Notes under the pieces: model-generated | Seen by the model: the letters and a program-made list of their open reading frames with translations, nothing else | Database searches by the model: none | Told to the model about the DNA's origin: nothing | NCBI RefSeq assembly: GCF_900103885.1 | Contig: NZ_FNIM01000014.1 | Location: 1 to 64,000, forward strand | Length of the DNA stretch: 64,000 nt | Reading direction: 5' to 3' | Source: Actinomyces ruminicola | GTDB lineage: Bacteria > Actinomycetota > Actinomycetes > Actinomycetales > Actinomycetaceae | Program-made: the position numbers and the translations under genes | Part shown: positions 44,320 through 53,707 of the stretch, piece after piece | Numbering within the stretch: the first letter of the stretch is position 1 | Layout: the number at the start of each line of letters is the position of its first letter

Positions 44320-45345
44320 ATGTCACGCCCCGCCGCCCGGCCGCCGCGCCGCTCTCCCCAAGGCGCCCCGCGCCGCACCGCCGACCACCGGGCGGCATCA
44401 AGTCGTCGCCGTACGCCGCCGCGCGGCACCCGGCTGGCCGAAGCGGCCCGAGCCGGATCGCGTAGGGCGCGCTGGCGTCGTCGTCGGCAGCGGCGGCGTC
44501 TGGGGCCGGTCGGCGTCTTCCTCAGCGCGTTCCTGATAACGCTGCTGCTAGGCCTGCTGGTTATGAATGCCGTCGGCACTGCTCCCGCGGCCCCATCGCC
44601 CACGCCTGCCACCGAGCCGGCTGCCATCTCCCGCGACATGACCGGTTTCGACGCCGGGCACATCATCGACGACGACGTCTTCTACGACTCGACCACCATG
44701 ACCGCCGCCGAGGTCGCCGCCTTCATTGACAAGGCGAATGCCGGCTGCCAGGCCGGCACTGACGGCACCCCCTGCCTGGCCGACGCCACCTTCGACACCG
44801 AGGAGCGCGCCGCCACCACCGCCTGCCCGGGCGGATACACCGCCGCCACCGGGGAGACGGCGGCCGCGATCATCTCCCAGGTGGCCACCTCCTGCGACAT
44901 CAACCCGCGGGTGCTGCTCGTGCTGCTGCACAAGGAGCAGGGGCTGCTCACCGCGTCCGGGGCGAGACTGACCGCCCACCGCTACGAGGCGGCCACCGGC
45001 TACGCCTGCCCCGACGGACAGGAGTGCGATGCCGAGTACGCCGGCTTCTTCCGGCAGGTGTACGGCGCCGCCTCCCAGTTCCAGAGCTACCGGCTCGACC
45101 CGCACGGCTTCCAGGTGGTCGCCGGGGAGACCACCCAGCTGGCCTATTCGCCCAACTCGCTGTGCGGCACCGGCGAGCTGACGGCCGCCAACCAGGCGAC
45201 GGCCGGCCTGTACAACTACACGCCCTACCTGGCCAACTCGGCGGCCGCCGACGGCGGCGATGACTGCACCAGCTGGGGGAACTGGAACTTCTACGGCTAC
45301 TTCCGCGCCCTGTTCGGTGACCCGACGCCGTCGACCGCGGACTGA
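44320..45345 (+). CDS. Membrane-anchored secreted protein with lysozyme-like segment
   Basis: A 341-residue protein with an Arg/Pro-rich cytoplasmic head (1-60), one membrane segment (about 65-86, VGVFLSAFLITLLLGLLVM) and an outside region of 250 residues. Within it, ISQVATSCDINPRVLLVLLH then KEQGLLT resembles the active-site helix of SLT/lysozyme-like folds, with the Glu of KEQG as candidate acid, and SYRLDPHGF and a final GNWNFYGYFRALFGDP follow. Several Cys could form disulfides. A role in peptidoglycan cleavage is plausible; related actinobacterial proteins are annotated only as secreted or hemagglutinin-like. No strong ribosome site precedes ATG 44320. The cardiolipin synthase follows after 83 bp. 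Confidence 0.65.
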   Translation: MSRPAARPPRRSPQGAPRRTADHRAASSRRRTPPRGTRLAEAARAGSRRARWRRRRQRRRLGPVGVFLSAFLITLLLGLLVMNAVGTAPAAPSPTPATEPAAISRDMTGFDAGHIIDDDVFYDSTTMTAAEVAAFIDKANAGCQAGTDGTPCLADATFDTEERAATTACPGGYTAATGETAAAIISQVATSCDINPRVLLVLLHKEQGLLTASGARLTAHRYEAATGYACPDGQECDAEYAGFFRQVYGAASQFQSYRLDPHGFQVVAGETTQLAYSPNSLCGTGELTAANQATAGLYNYTPYLANSAAADGGDDCTSWGNWNFYGYFRALFGDPTPSTAD

Positions 45346-45428
45346 CGCGCCCGGCTCACCCCCTGCGGGGCACGGGGCGGCGGGCGCGCCGGTGCAGCGG
45401 GGGCGCACAACGTGTGAGGATTACCCGC

Positions 45429-46946
45429 ATGGAGTGGCACCCGGTGCTGACGACTGTGTGGGTCGTCCTGGAGTACGTGATCAAGTTCTTGGCGCTGGGA
45501 ACCGTTCCGGAGAATCGTCGCCCGTCGTCGTCGACCGCGTGGCTGCTGCTGATCTTCCTACTGCCCGTGGTCGGTCTGCCGTTGTACGTCTTCTTGGGCA
45601 GCCCCTGGGTGCACGGCAAGCGCTACCAGCAACAGCTGGAGGCCAACGCCGCCGTCAACGAGTTCACCGCGGGCATGCCCGATGCCCCCGCCGGCGCCCG
45701 CCCCTCGCCGCACCTCGGCTCGGTGCTGCGCATGAACCGGAGGCTCACCGGCCTGCCGTGCGTCACCGGCGAGGTCGTCGCCCTGCACGCGGACTCGGCG
45801 GAGACCTATGCCGCCATGGCTCGCCTGATCGACACGGCCCAGCACCACGTGCACGTGGAGTTCTACATCCAGAGCTGGGACGAGGTCACCGACGTCTTCT
45901 ACTCCGCGCTCGCCCGGGCTGCCGCACGGGGCGTGACCGTGCGCCTGCTGGTGGACCATCTCGGTTCGCGCAAGTATCCCGGCTGGAAGGACTTCGGTGC
46001 CCGCCTGTCGGCCGCAGGCGTCCAGTGGCGGCTGATGATGCCCCTGCTGCCGCACAAGCGCCGCTTCCGGCGTCCCGACTTGCGCAACCACCGCAAGGTC
46101 TTCGTCATCGATGGCGAACGCGCCTTCATCGGCTCCCACAACATCATTGACCCCACCTACCGGCTGCGCTCCAATATCCGTGCCGGGCGCACCTGGGCGG
46201 ACCTGTCCGTGGAGGTCACCGGGGACATCGTCATCGAGGCCGAGACGGTCTTCGCCATGGACTGGTTCTTCGAGTCCGGGGAGGTCCTTCAGGTGCAGGA
46301 CGCGCTCCCGGGCGCGCCGGACGTTGACGAGCTCCTGGAGCGCCGTCCGCCCGTGGGCACCCCGGCCCCGCAGCCGGGCCGGCCCGACGCCGTCGTCAAC
46401 GCCATGCAGCTGGTGCCCTCCGGCCCGGGCTACCCGACCGAGCCGAACCTGCGCATGTTCCTGTCACTGATCCAGAACGCCACCCGGCGCGTGTCGATCA
46501 CCAGCCCCTACTTCATCCCCGACGAGGCGCTGCTGGCAGCCATGACCACGGCCGCCTACCGGGGGGTGGACGTCGAGCTGTTCGTCGGCAAGGAGTCCGA
46601 CCATCTCATCGTCAATCATGCCCAGCGCTCCTACTACGGGGCGCTGCTCGCCGCCGGCGTGCGCATCTACCGGTACCCGCCGCCCACCGTCCTGCACGCC
46701 AAGTACATGACCGTCGACGGCGAGGTGGCGGTGATCGGCAGCGCCAACATGGACTTCCGCTCCTTCGCCCTGAACTACGAGATGATGCTGCTCTCCTTCG
46801 GCGGCGACCTGGACGACCTGCTGCGGGACAACGACGCCTACTACCGGCGCGTGTGCACCGAACTGACTGCCGAGGAATGGGCCCGGGAGCCCTGGTGGCG
46901 GCGCTATATCGACAACGTGTGCCGACTGGTCTCCGCGGTACTGTGA
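45429..46946 (+). CDS. cls: Cardiolipin synthase
   Basis: A 505-residue phospholipase-D-type cardiolipin synthase. Two N-terminal membrane segments (about 5-25 and 38-60, STAWLLLIFLLPVVGLPLYV) precede two PLD domains with H-x-K-x4-D motifs: NHRKVFVIDGERAFIGSHN near residue 220 and LHAKYMTVDGEVAVIGSANM near 420. It joins two phosphatidylglycerols (or uses CDP-DAG, depending on subtype) at the membrane. ATG 45429 is chosen for GAGG about 9 bases upstream; a GTG at 45414 is in frame. It stands alone; a 126-bp repeat follows 40 bp after the stop. Confidence 0.93.
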   Translation: MEWHPVLTTVWVVLEYVIKFLALGTVPENRRPSSSTAWLLLIFLLPVVGLPLYVFLGSPWVHGKRYQQQLEANAAVNEFTAGMPDAPAGARPSPHLGSVLRMNRRLTGLPCVTGEVVALHADSAETYAAMARLIDTAQHHVHVEFYIQSWDEVTDVFYSALARAAARGVTVRLLVDHLGSRKYPGWKDFGARLSAAGVQWRLMMPLLPHKRRFRRPDLRNHRKVFVIDGERAFIGSHNIIDPTYRLRSNIRAGRTWADLSVEVTGDIVIEAETVFAMDWFFESGEVLQVQDALPGAPDVDELLERRPPVGTPAPQPGRPDAVVNAMQLVPSGPGYPTEPNLRMFLSLIQNATRRVSITSPYFIPDEALLAAMTTAAYRGVDVELFVGKESDHLIVNHAQRSYYGALLAAGVRIYRYPPPTVLHAKYMTVDGEVAVIGSANMDFRSFALNYEMMLLSFGGDLDDLLRDNDAYYRRVCTELTAEEWAREPWWRRYIDNVCRLVSAVL

Positions 46947-47451
46947 AGCGCCGGTCGGCGCATGTCGCCGGGCCATGCCCGGGCAACATTGTCTGAATCC
47001 GTCATAAACGCGCCGGCGACGCTGAAATGCCTTCCGTGAATCGTTGGAATCATGCGGTCGTGGGATCGGGCAGGGGTGCCGAATCGGGTGTTTGTGACCG
47101 TTTGCGACAATGCTGGCCCGTCGAGGTCCCCGCAGCTTGACCGTTGCCCACATTCCTCCGGCTTGGGAGCATGCGAGACGCCGACGAATCAGCAGGCTGG
47201 GCTCGCGATTGACCAGGCGCTGGCCCGCTGGGACCCGGGATGCCTGCGTGAGTTTGAGCTGGCGGACGGCGCTCGGGTGGCAGATGACCTGGAAAGGCGC
47301 AGGCTGTCAGGGCCTGCCGGGAGCCTACGGGGACAGATGTGAGACCGCCAAGGCCCTCATGGACAGGGGCGGCCACAGCTGAACAGGCGAACTCGTCGTA
47401 GGGGAGACCGCGCTGCGGGCGCCCGCACGGGCTCCGTGAGGCCGGCTCCGC
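46947..47451. other. 505-bp intergenic region
   Basis: It lies between the stops of cardiolipin synthase (+) and HrpA (-). It contains the 126-bp element copy B (46987-47112). The rest (47113-47451) has short open frames without ribosome sites or recognisable similarity, and I see no further structure. Confidence 0.5.
46987..47112 (+). repeat. 126-bp MITE-like element, copy B
   Basis: It begins CATTGTC and ends GACAATG, a perfect 7-bp terminal inverted repeat, with GTCATAAACGCG near the left end, core TTGGAATCATGCGG (47044-47057) and TGTGACCGTTTGCGACAATG at the right end. It aligns gap-free with copy A (12824-12949, opposite strand) over all 126 bp, with near identity in these blocks and drift elsewhere. 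Confidence 0.82.
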
Positions 47452-50400
47452 TCACACCTTCGCCAGCAGCTTGCCGATGCGCTGCAAGCTGACTTTGCGG
47501 GCGGTGCCGAGCGTCTGGGCGAACAGGCTCACCCGCAGCTCCTCAACCAGCCAGCGCGCCTCGGAAAGCACCGCCTCACGCCCGGGCTCCGTGGGCAGCG
47601 CCGCCGCCCGGGCGCGCGCCTCGGAAAGCATCCGCTCCGCCTGCTCCACCTGATAGGCCAGGGCCGCGTCCTGGCTGGGGGAGGACTCGGCCTTGGCGAT
47701 CCGGAGGGCCAGCGCCCTGAGGTACCGCGGCAGGTGCGGCAGCTGTTCCGGTGGGGTGGCGGCGATGAACCCGTCGTACACGAGCCCCGCGGCGTGCTCG
47801 CGCACCTGCTGCAGGGTATTCAGCAGTGCCAGGGAGGTGTGGGCCGACACCTCCCGCTCCACCTCGCGCTGTGCGGACAGCGTCTTGGCGACCGCCTGCG
47901 CCACACGGTAGACCTCGTCCTCCAGCTCCTGGCGCATGACGCTCACCAGCTGCTCGAACACGGCCCGTTCCCGGACCGTGGCCAGTGGCGTGCGCTGCGC
48001 CGCCGCCCACCGGTCGGCGACGCTCCGCGCGGCGGCCAGCTGCATGTCCTCCACCAGCGCCTCGGTGGTCCGGTAGGGGCTCGCCGCCAGGGTGAGTGTC
48101 TGCGTCGGGTTCCACCGTGAGGTGACCCGGCCCGTGGGCAGGGCGGTGCGCGCCAGCGCCAGCGCCGTCACTCCCGCACCGTGCGCGCGCTCCTGGGCGA
48201 CGGCGTCGGGCAGGATCCGCAGATCCACACTGCGCGCCCCCGCCGCCACCAGCGCCGGGTAGCCGCGCACCACCAGGCCGGCCGTGCCCGGGGTCTCGAT
48301 CGTGGCCGGAATCGTCGACCGCTCCGGCCCCTCCAGCCCGGTGACGCCCTCGGGCCAGTCGGTGAGCCCCGAGTGCTCGGCCATGCCCGGCTCGGCGGCG
48401 CGCGTGCCCCTCGCGCCGCCCGACGCCGCAGCCGCAGTCCCCTGCGCGGATTTCCCGGGTGCAGGTGCGGCGCCCCGGCCGCTCCGCTTGCCGCGGCCAC
48501 CGCCCCGACGCCGGCCCTGCGCCCGCTGCGCGTCGGCCATGGCCTGGGCGATGGCGCCGTGGACGGCGTCGCGCACGGCCGCCTCGGTGCGTCCGGCCTG
48601 ACGGCGCTGCAGCACCACCAGGTCCTCATCCCGATCGAGTTCCCGGCCGGATCCGTCCACGGCCACGAAGGCCATGCGCAGGTGCTCGGGCAGCCGCTCG
48701 ACGGCCTCATCCCAGTCGGTGTCGGTGATCTCCACCTGCCGCAGGCGCCCCGCCGCGTCCGCGAAGGCCTCTCGGAAGGGGACCTCCGGCGCCGACGGCG
48801 TCCCCTCGCCCCCGGCCGCACCGGGGACGTCTCGGCGGATCGCCTCCCATACCTGCGCCCCCACGTCGGGCGCGGGCACCAGCATGCGGCGTACCCGTTT
48901 GGGCAAGGCGCGGATCGTGGACACCACCAGTTCGGGGCGCAGACCCGGCACCAGCCAGTCGAAGCCGACCGGTGCCAGCCGCCCCAGCACCTCCACCGGA
49001 ACCAGCACGCTCACGCCGTCGTTCGGGGCGCCCGGCTCGAAGACGTACTCCAGGCCGAGCGTCAGGTCGCCCTGCACCCAGGCGTCCGGGAAGCCGGTGG
49101 TGTCGTCCCCGCCCGGCAGCAGCAGTTCGCGGGTGAAGTCGAGCAGGTCTGGGTGGTTGCGGCGCTCACGCTTCCACCAGGCGTCGAAGTCGTTCGCGCC
49201 GTAGACGTCTTCGGGCAGGCGGTCGTCGTAGAAGTCGAACAGGGCCTCGTCGCTGGCCAGCAGCCCGTGCTCGCGGCGCCGCTGCTCGACGTCGGCCAGC
49301 TCCTCCAGCAGCTCCCGGTTGCGCTGCACGAAGCCGTGCCGGGCATGCCAGCCGCCCTCCACCAGCCCGGAGCGGATGAACATCTCCCGCGCCAGCTCGC
49401 GCGCGTCGGCGGTTCCGACCGAGGCGAGCGTGGCCGGTCGATCTGCCACCAGGGTCATGCCGTACAGCAGCAGCTTCTCGTGCACCATGGCGGCGCCGCG
49501 GCGCGTGGACCAGTACGGCTCCCCGTACACCCGGTGCAGCAGCCCGGCCGCCCCGGCCGCCTCCTCGATCCAGCGGGCGTCGACCTTGGCGACGGTGCGG
49601 GCGAACAGGCGGGAGGTCTCCACCAGCTCCGCCGTCATCACCCAGTCGTAGCTCTTGCGCCGCAGCCCCGAGCCCGGCCAGATCACGAAGTGGCTGCCGC
49701 GCGCGCCCGCGTACTCCCGACGCCGCTCGTCCCAGGTGCCCACGTTGGACAGCAGGCCCACCAGCAGGGAGCGGTGGATCGCGTCGGCGCTGGGCGTGTC
49801 CGCGCTGCGGCCCAGGGCGACGACGGCGGCCGCCACGTCCCCGTGGGCGATCGTGGCCGCCTGCGTGCCCGGTTCCAGACGGGCCCCGGCGGCTCGCACG
49901 GCGCTCGCGGTGGGCAGGTCCACCGGGGCCGCGCGCAGCCCCAGCGGGCGAGCCAGCTGGCGCAGTTGGTTGTACACGTCCTGCCACTCGCGCACCCGCA
50001 GGTAGTGCAGGTACTCGGCGCGGCACATGCGTCGGAAGGCGGAGCCGGACAGGTCGCGCTGCTGGGTGCGCAGATAGCGCCACAGGTTCAGGTAGGTCAG
50101 GAAGTCGCTGGTCGGCTCGGCGAAGCGCCGGTGCAGGGCGTCGGCCGCCTCCTGGCGGTCGGCGGGGCGCTCGCGCACGTCCTGCATGGACAGCGCGGCG
50201 ACGATCACCATGACCTCGCTGACGCAGCCGAGTTCGCCGGCCTGAAGCAGCATGCGCCCCAGCCGCGGGTCGATGGGCAGGCGGGCCAGGCGTCGCCCCA
50301 CCTCGGTCAGCCGCGGCCCGCCGGCGTCGTCGCCCCGGCCGCCCCGACGCCGTCGGCCCGCGCCCCCGCCGCCGACCGGCTCAATGGCGCCGATCTCGCT

Positions 50401-51897
50401 CAGCAGCTGGATGCCGTCGCGCACGGCGCGGGAGTCGGGGGCGTCGAGGAAGGGGAAGTCCTGCACCTCGCCCAGACCGAGCGCGGCCATCTGCAGAATC
50501 ACCGAGGCCAGCGAGGTGCGCAGGATCTCCGGCTCGGTGTACTCCGGGCGGGAGTCGAAATCGGACTGCGAGTACAGGCGGATGGCGATGCCGTCGGCGA
50601 CGCGCCCGCAGCGCCCCGAGCGCTGGTTGGCACTGGCCCGGCTGATCGGCTCGATCGGCAGGCGCTGTACCTTGGTGCGGTTGGAGTAGCGGGAGATGCG
50701 TGCCAGGCCCGGGTCGATCACATAGCGGATGCCGGGGACGGTCAGGGAGGTCTCGGCCACGTTGGTGGCCAGCACGATGCGGCGGCAGGTGTGCGCCTCG
50801 AAGATGCGGTGCTGCTCGGCGGCGGACAGTCGCGAGAACAGGGGTACGACCTCTACGGCGCCGGGCGCGGAGGTGCGCCCGTGCGGGGTGTAGCGCGGGC
50901 CCAGGTGGTCGATGAGTGCCGACTCGGTGTCGCGGATGTCCCGCTCCCCGGCGAGGAAGACCAGGATGTCGCCGCTGCCCGCGGCCATGAGCTCGTCAGC
51001 GGCGTCGAGGATGCCGGTGACCTGGTCGCGTTCGGTCTCGGGGGGAGTATCGGCGGCTGTGGGGGAGACGGCGTCGGGGTCGTCGGGGTCGAGCATGAGC
51101 GGCCGGTAGCGGATCTCGACCGGGTAGGTGCGTCCGGACACCTCGATCACTGGAGCGGGGGAGCCCTGGCCGAAGTGGGCGGCGAAGCGCACCGAGTCGA
51201 TGGTGGCGGAGGTGATGATGACCTTCAGGTCGGGGCGCTGGGGCAGGAGCCGGGCCAGGTAGCCGAGGATGAAGTCGATGTTGAGGCTGCGCTCGTGCGC
51301 CTCGTCAACGATGATCGTGTCGTAGCGCCGCAGCAGGGGGTCGGACTGGATCTCCGCCAGCAGGATGCCGTCGGTCATGAGCTTGACCAGCGTGCCCGGG
51401 CCGATCTCCTCGGTGAAGCGCATCTGGTAGCCGACCACGCCGTCGGGGCCGATGGGGGTGGCCAGCTCGTGGGCAATGCGCTCGGCCACCGAACGGGCGG
51501 CGATGCGCCGGGGCTGGGTGTGGCCGATCATGCCGGTGATGCCGCGGCCCAGCTCCAGGCAGATCTTGGGCAGCTGGGTGGTCTTGCCCGAGCCGGTCTC
51601 CCCGGCCACGATCACCACCTGGTTATCGCGGATCGCGGCGGCGATCTCCTCGCGACGGGCGCTGACGGGCAGCTCTTCGGGATAGGTGATCACCGGGACG
51701 GCGGCGCGCCGGGACTCCACCTGCTCGGGGGTGTAGCCGTGCCACTGCCGATACCGGCCGGTTCCCCGGCGGTGTCCACGGGGATGGCGCCCACGCCTGC
51801 CACCGCCGTTGCTGCTGTCGGCTTCAGGGCGGCCCGCGCGCCGGGTCGGTCGCTCGTTGTCACTCATCAGGGGGTCTATTGTGGCCCATCCCCGCAT
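47452..51897 (-). CDS. hrpA: ATP-dependent RNA helicase HrpA
   Basis: A 1481-residue DEAH-box helicase, somewhat longer than the 1300-residue E. coli HrpA. After a basic Gly/Arg-rich head come VIVAGETGSGKTTQLPKI (Walker A, about 93-110), IIVDEAHERSLNIDFILGYL (about 195-214) and ITSATIDSVRFA, then the helicase C domain (VPLFSRLSAAEQHRIFEAH, LATNVAETSLTVPGIRYVID), HA2 and OB regions and the long HrpA-specific C-terminus. It acts on RNA or RNA-protein complexes, for example stalled ribosomes. ATG 51897 is preceded by GGGAGGAG; ATG 51867 is possible but has no ribosome site. An array of 23-bp repeats lies 18 bp upstream and must be part of its leader or promoter. Confidence 0.94.
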   Translation of the reverse strand: MRGWATIDPLMSDNERPTRRAGRPEADSSNGGGRRGRHPRGHRRGTGRYRQWHGYTPEQVESRRAAVPVITYPEELPVSARREEIAAAIRDNQVVIVAGETGSGKTTQLPKICLELGRGITGMIGHTQPRRIAARSVAERIAHELATPIGPDGVVGYQMRFTEEIGPGTLVKLMTDGILLAEIQSDPLLRRYDTIIVDEAHERSLNIDFILGYLARLLPQRPDLKVIITSATIDSVRFAAHFGQGSPAPVIEVSGRTYPVEIRYRPLMLDPDDPDAVSPTAADTPPETERDQVTGILDAADELMAAGSGDILVFLAGERDIRDTESALIDHLGPRYTPHGRTSAPGAVEVVPLFSRLSAAEQHRIFEAHTCRRIVLATNVAETSLTVPGIRYVIDPGLARISRYSNRTKVQRLPIEPISRASANQRSGRCGRVADGIAIRLYSQSDFDSRPEYTEPEILRTSLASVILQMAALGLGEVQDFPFLDAPDSRAVRDGIQLLSEIGAIEPVGGGGAGRRRRGGRGDDAGGPRLTEVGRRLARLPIDPRLGRMLLQAGELGCVSEVMVIVAALSMQDVRERPADRQEAADALHRRFAEPTSDFLTYLNLWRYLRTQQRDLSGSAFRRMCRAEYLHYLRVREWQDVYNQLRQLARPLGLRAAPVDLPTASAVRAAGARLEPGTQAATIAHGDVAAAVVALGRSADTPSADAIHRSLLVGLLSNVGTWDERRREYAGARGSHFVIWPGSGLRRKSYDWVMTAELVETSRLFARTVAKVDARWIEEAAGAAGLLHRVYGEPYWSTRRGAAMVHEKLLLYGMTLVADRPATLASVGTADARELAREMFIRSGLVEGGWHARHGFVQRNRELLEELADVEQRRREHGLLASDEALFDFYDDRLPEDVYGANDFDAWWKRERRNHPDLLDFTRELLLPGGDDTTGFPDAWVQGDLTLGLEYVFEPGAPNDGVSVLVPVEVLGRLAPVGFDWLVPGLRPELVVSTIRALPKRVRRMLVPAPDVGAQVWEAIRRDVPGAAGGEGTPSAPEVPFREAFADAAGRLRQVEITDTDWDEAVERLPEHLRMAFVAVDGSGRELDRDEDLVVLQRRQAGRTEAAVRDAVHGAIAQAMADAQRAQGRRRGGGRGKRSGRGAAPAPGKSAQGTAAAASGGARGTRAAEPGMAEHSGLTDWPEGVTGLEGPERSTIPATIETPGTAGLVVRGYPALVAAGARSVDLRILPDAVAQERAHGAGVTALALARTALPTGRVTSRWNPTQTLTLAASPYRTTEALVEDMQLAAARSVADRWAAAQRTPLATVRERAVFEQLVSVMRQELEDEVYRVAQAVAKTLSAQREVEREVSAHTSLALLNTLQQVREHAAGLVYDGFIAATPPEQLPHLPRYLRALALRIAKAESSPSQDAALAYQVEQAERMLSEARARAAALPTEPGREAVLSEARWLVEELRVSLFAQTLGTARKVSLQRIGKLLAKV

Positions 51898-51907
51898 CCC
51901 CGCTCCT

Positions 51908-51958
51908 CCCCTCGCCGAGATCGGTAGAAGTCACGTGCCCAGATCGGTAGATATGGCG
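51908..51958 (-). repeat. 23-bp phased repeat array 3 (two units)
   Basis: On the minus strand: left border GCGCCATATCT, ACCGATCTGGG (51938-51948), CACGTGACTTCT, ACCGATCTCGG (51915-51925), right border CGAGGGG. The right border runs directly into the hrpA ribosome site. It is inverted relative to array 4 at 52633-52676. Confidence 0.85.
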
Positions 51959-52632
51959 CGGAGTGGTGGCCAGCATCCTCGTTGCGCCTCATGACTTCGA
52001 GCCGGCGGTGGGCGAATGCCCGAGGATACTCGGACCTGTCACGGACTGCACCACTTTCCACTCGAGTGGGTTCGGGACGCGATAGCGAAACCGCATGACT
52101 TCGCGGATTCTTAGGAGAACATGGACGTCTGGGTGTATGAATGTGGTGCATCCCGTGACAGGGATGGGGCGTTTGCTGGCTCTTCCGGTTTGAGGGTGTG
52201 GTGTGGCACCCTGTGGGCGCTTGTGGTTGGGGTGCGACCGCGTGTTGTGACCGTGTTCCCCTGTCTGAACTGCGATTGCGTGTCTGGGCCGTCTGAGAGA
52301 CGTCTTCCAGACGGCCCAAACCGGCGTAGACGGTCCAAACCGGTGCGGCGGAGGCGGTGCCTCTTGGGATCTCCCGCTCCGGGTAGACGCCGCGGCCTGT
52401 GACACGGTGCGCCTCGGGCCTGTGGCGGGGATCGTCCACTACGCCGGTTAGGTGTTTGTTGAAGGGCTCTGGAGCCTTCAGCAGACGTCGAAGGGACGTA
52501 CCCAACGCCGTATTCGGGATCTAGGGCCTCAAACCCCTGTTAGCAACTGCCCGGCTCAGGAGCCCACCACCCACCACGCCCGATATGCATACCCGCGTAA
52601 ACCGGAAGACCCCGGTCACCCTGGCTGCCCAG
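51959..52632. other. Gene-free segment between two inverted 23-bp arrays
   Basis: About 670 bp flanked by arrays 3 and 4, whose left borders face inward. It contains AACCGCATGACTTCGCGG (near 52089), which resembles the core of the 126-bp elements, a 10-bp hairpin (GGGCCGTCTG at 52286-52295 with complement at 52308-52317) and the inverted repeat at 52319-52449. No open frame has a ribosome site or similarity I recognise, and no tRNA or riboswitch fold is evident. Confidence 0.5.
52319..52449. repeat. Inverted-repeat element, CTACGCC family (copy 2)
   Basis: AACCGGCGTAG (52319-52329) and its exact complement CTACGCCGGTT (52439-52449) bound 131 bp. The same 11-mer, or its ACGCCGGTTAG part, occurs inside the element at 22702-22812. 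No coding sequence. Confidence 0.55.
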
Positions 52633-52680
52633 CGCCATAGCGACCGATCTCGGCACGTAACTTCTACCGATCTCGGCGGG
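52633..52680 (+). repeat. 23-bp phased repeat array 4 (two units)
   Basis: Left border GCGCCATAGCG, ACCGATCTCGG at 52643-52653 and 52666-52676 with CACGTAACTTCT between, right border CGGGG. The right border touches the stop codon of the hydrolase gene that ends at 52682. Confidence 0.85.
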
Positions 52681-52681
52681 G

Positions 52682-53494
52682 TCAGCGCAGGCGGCGGGTG
52701 ACCCACTCGGTGCTCAGGCGCGCGATCTCCTCGGTGGCCGCGTCACCGTCGGCCTGCACCTGGTACAGGCGGCTTCCCTCGGGCAGCAGCGGGAAGGCCT
52801 CGGTGGCGGCCTCCGCGGTGTCCGGCAGCTCATCGGTGAGGCCGCCGTGCAGCATGAGGATGGGCCAGGGCAGGTCCGCCATCGTCTTGTCCGGAGACTG
52901 GAGCGAGACGTCGGCCAGTGTCTCCTTGCTGAGCACGTCCCACTTGCGCGAGTTCGGGTTGTCATCGGGCAGACGGGTCAGCCCGTGCCGGTCGAGTTCG
53001 TCGAGCTGCTCGGGGGAGAAGACGTTCTCCCACAGGATCGACTGCGGGCCCACCACGGCCCCGGCGACGACGGCGGTGCGCACCTGCTCGGGGCGCGCCA
53101 GCAGTGCGGCGGTGGCGCCGAAGCCGTTGGCGTGGATCGCCTGACGGACATAGCCGCGGTTGGCGAGCCAGCCGGAGACGGCCTGGAGATCTTCGATCTC
53201 TCCCGCCAGGGTGATCACGTCGTCGTCGGACTCGCCCAGGCCCGAGAAGTCGAACTGGAGCGTGGCCAGGCCGGCCGCCCGGTAGTGCTCGGCGATCTTG
53301 TCCAGCCTGTCGGCCAGGCCGTGGCGGTCGGTGAGGAAGTCGTGGGCGAGAATGACTACTCCCTCGGCGCGGGGAGGGACCGCCTGTCCGGCGGCGTCGA
53401 AGACATCCGGATCGAAGGGCTCGGCACCTTCGGGAAGACGCATCGTCGCGGCAAGATTGATGCCACGGGCCGTGTCGATGCGTAGGTTCACCAT
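52682..53494 (-). CDS. Alpha/beta-hydrolase family protein
   Basis: A 270-residue alpha/beta hydrolase. VVILAHDFLTDRHGLADRLD (HxF-type oxyanion region) and TLQFDFSGLGESDDD match small dienelactone-hydrolase or peptidase-like enzymes. At the nucleophile position the elbow reads HANGFGATAAL: G-x-G-A instead of GxSxG, so no Ser nucleophile is evident there. ILMLHGGLTDELPD holds the acidic residue. It may be a catalytically altered member or use a different residue. ATG 53494 marks the start of homology; the ribosome site is weak. Transcribed in the same direction as PspA but separated by a strong hairpin. Confidence 0.7.
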   Translation of the reverse strand: MVNLRIDTARGINLAATMRLPEGAEPFDPDVFDAAGQAVPPRAEGVVILAHDFLTDRHGLADRLDKIAEHYRAAGLATLQFDFSGLGESDDDVITLAGEIEDLQAVSGWLANRGYVRQAIHANGFGATAALLARPEQVRTAVVAGAVVGPQSILWENVFSPEQLDELDRHGLTRLPDDNPNSRKWDVLSKETLADVSLQSPDKTMADLPWPILMLHGGLTDELPDTAEAATEAFPLLPEGSRLYQVQADGDAATEEIARLSTEWVTRRLR

Positions 53495-53638
53495 GGCTTC
53501 AAGGTAGGTCAAGGCCAGCTGCAAGTCACGGGTACTGGCGCTGTGACCAGGCCAATTGCGCTGCCAGCGTGACGATGCCGACTCGGCGTCAGCCGCGCTC
53601 TGGGCGTGGACGCAGACAGCTCGTAGCGGCTCCCGAGG

Positions 53639-53678
53639 CGCGTTGGCGCCCGCTCCTGGAGGAGCGGGCGCCAACGCG
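53639..53678 (-). terminator. Strong hairpin after pspA
   Basis: A perfect 18-bp stem (arms 53639-53656 and 53661-53678) with a 4-base loop, 30 bp beyond the pspA stop on the minus strand. Probably ends the PspA transcript; there is no U-tract. Confidence 0.6.
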
Positions 53679-53707
53679 CCAACGGTTGTGCGGCTACGGG
53701 CCAGGGC

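Noticed and set aside
47052-47342. Plus-strand 96-codon frame after cardiolipin synthase
   Set aside because: It begins inside the 126-bp element, has no ribosome site and no similarity.
48181-51927. A 1248-codon open frame antisense to hrpA
   Set aside because: Its composition (Gly/His/Gln/Arg-rich) is that of a shadow frame in GC-rich DNA, it has no ribosome site and no domain, and hrpA on the other strand is fully convincing.
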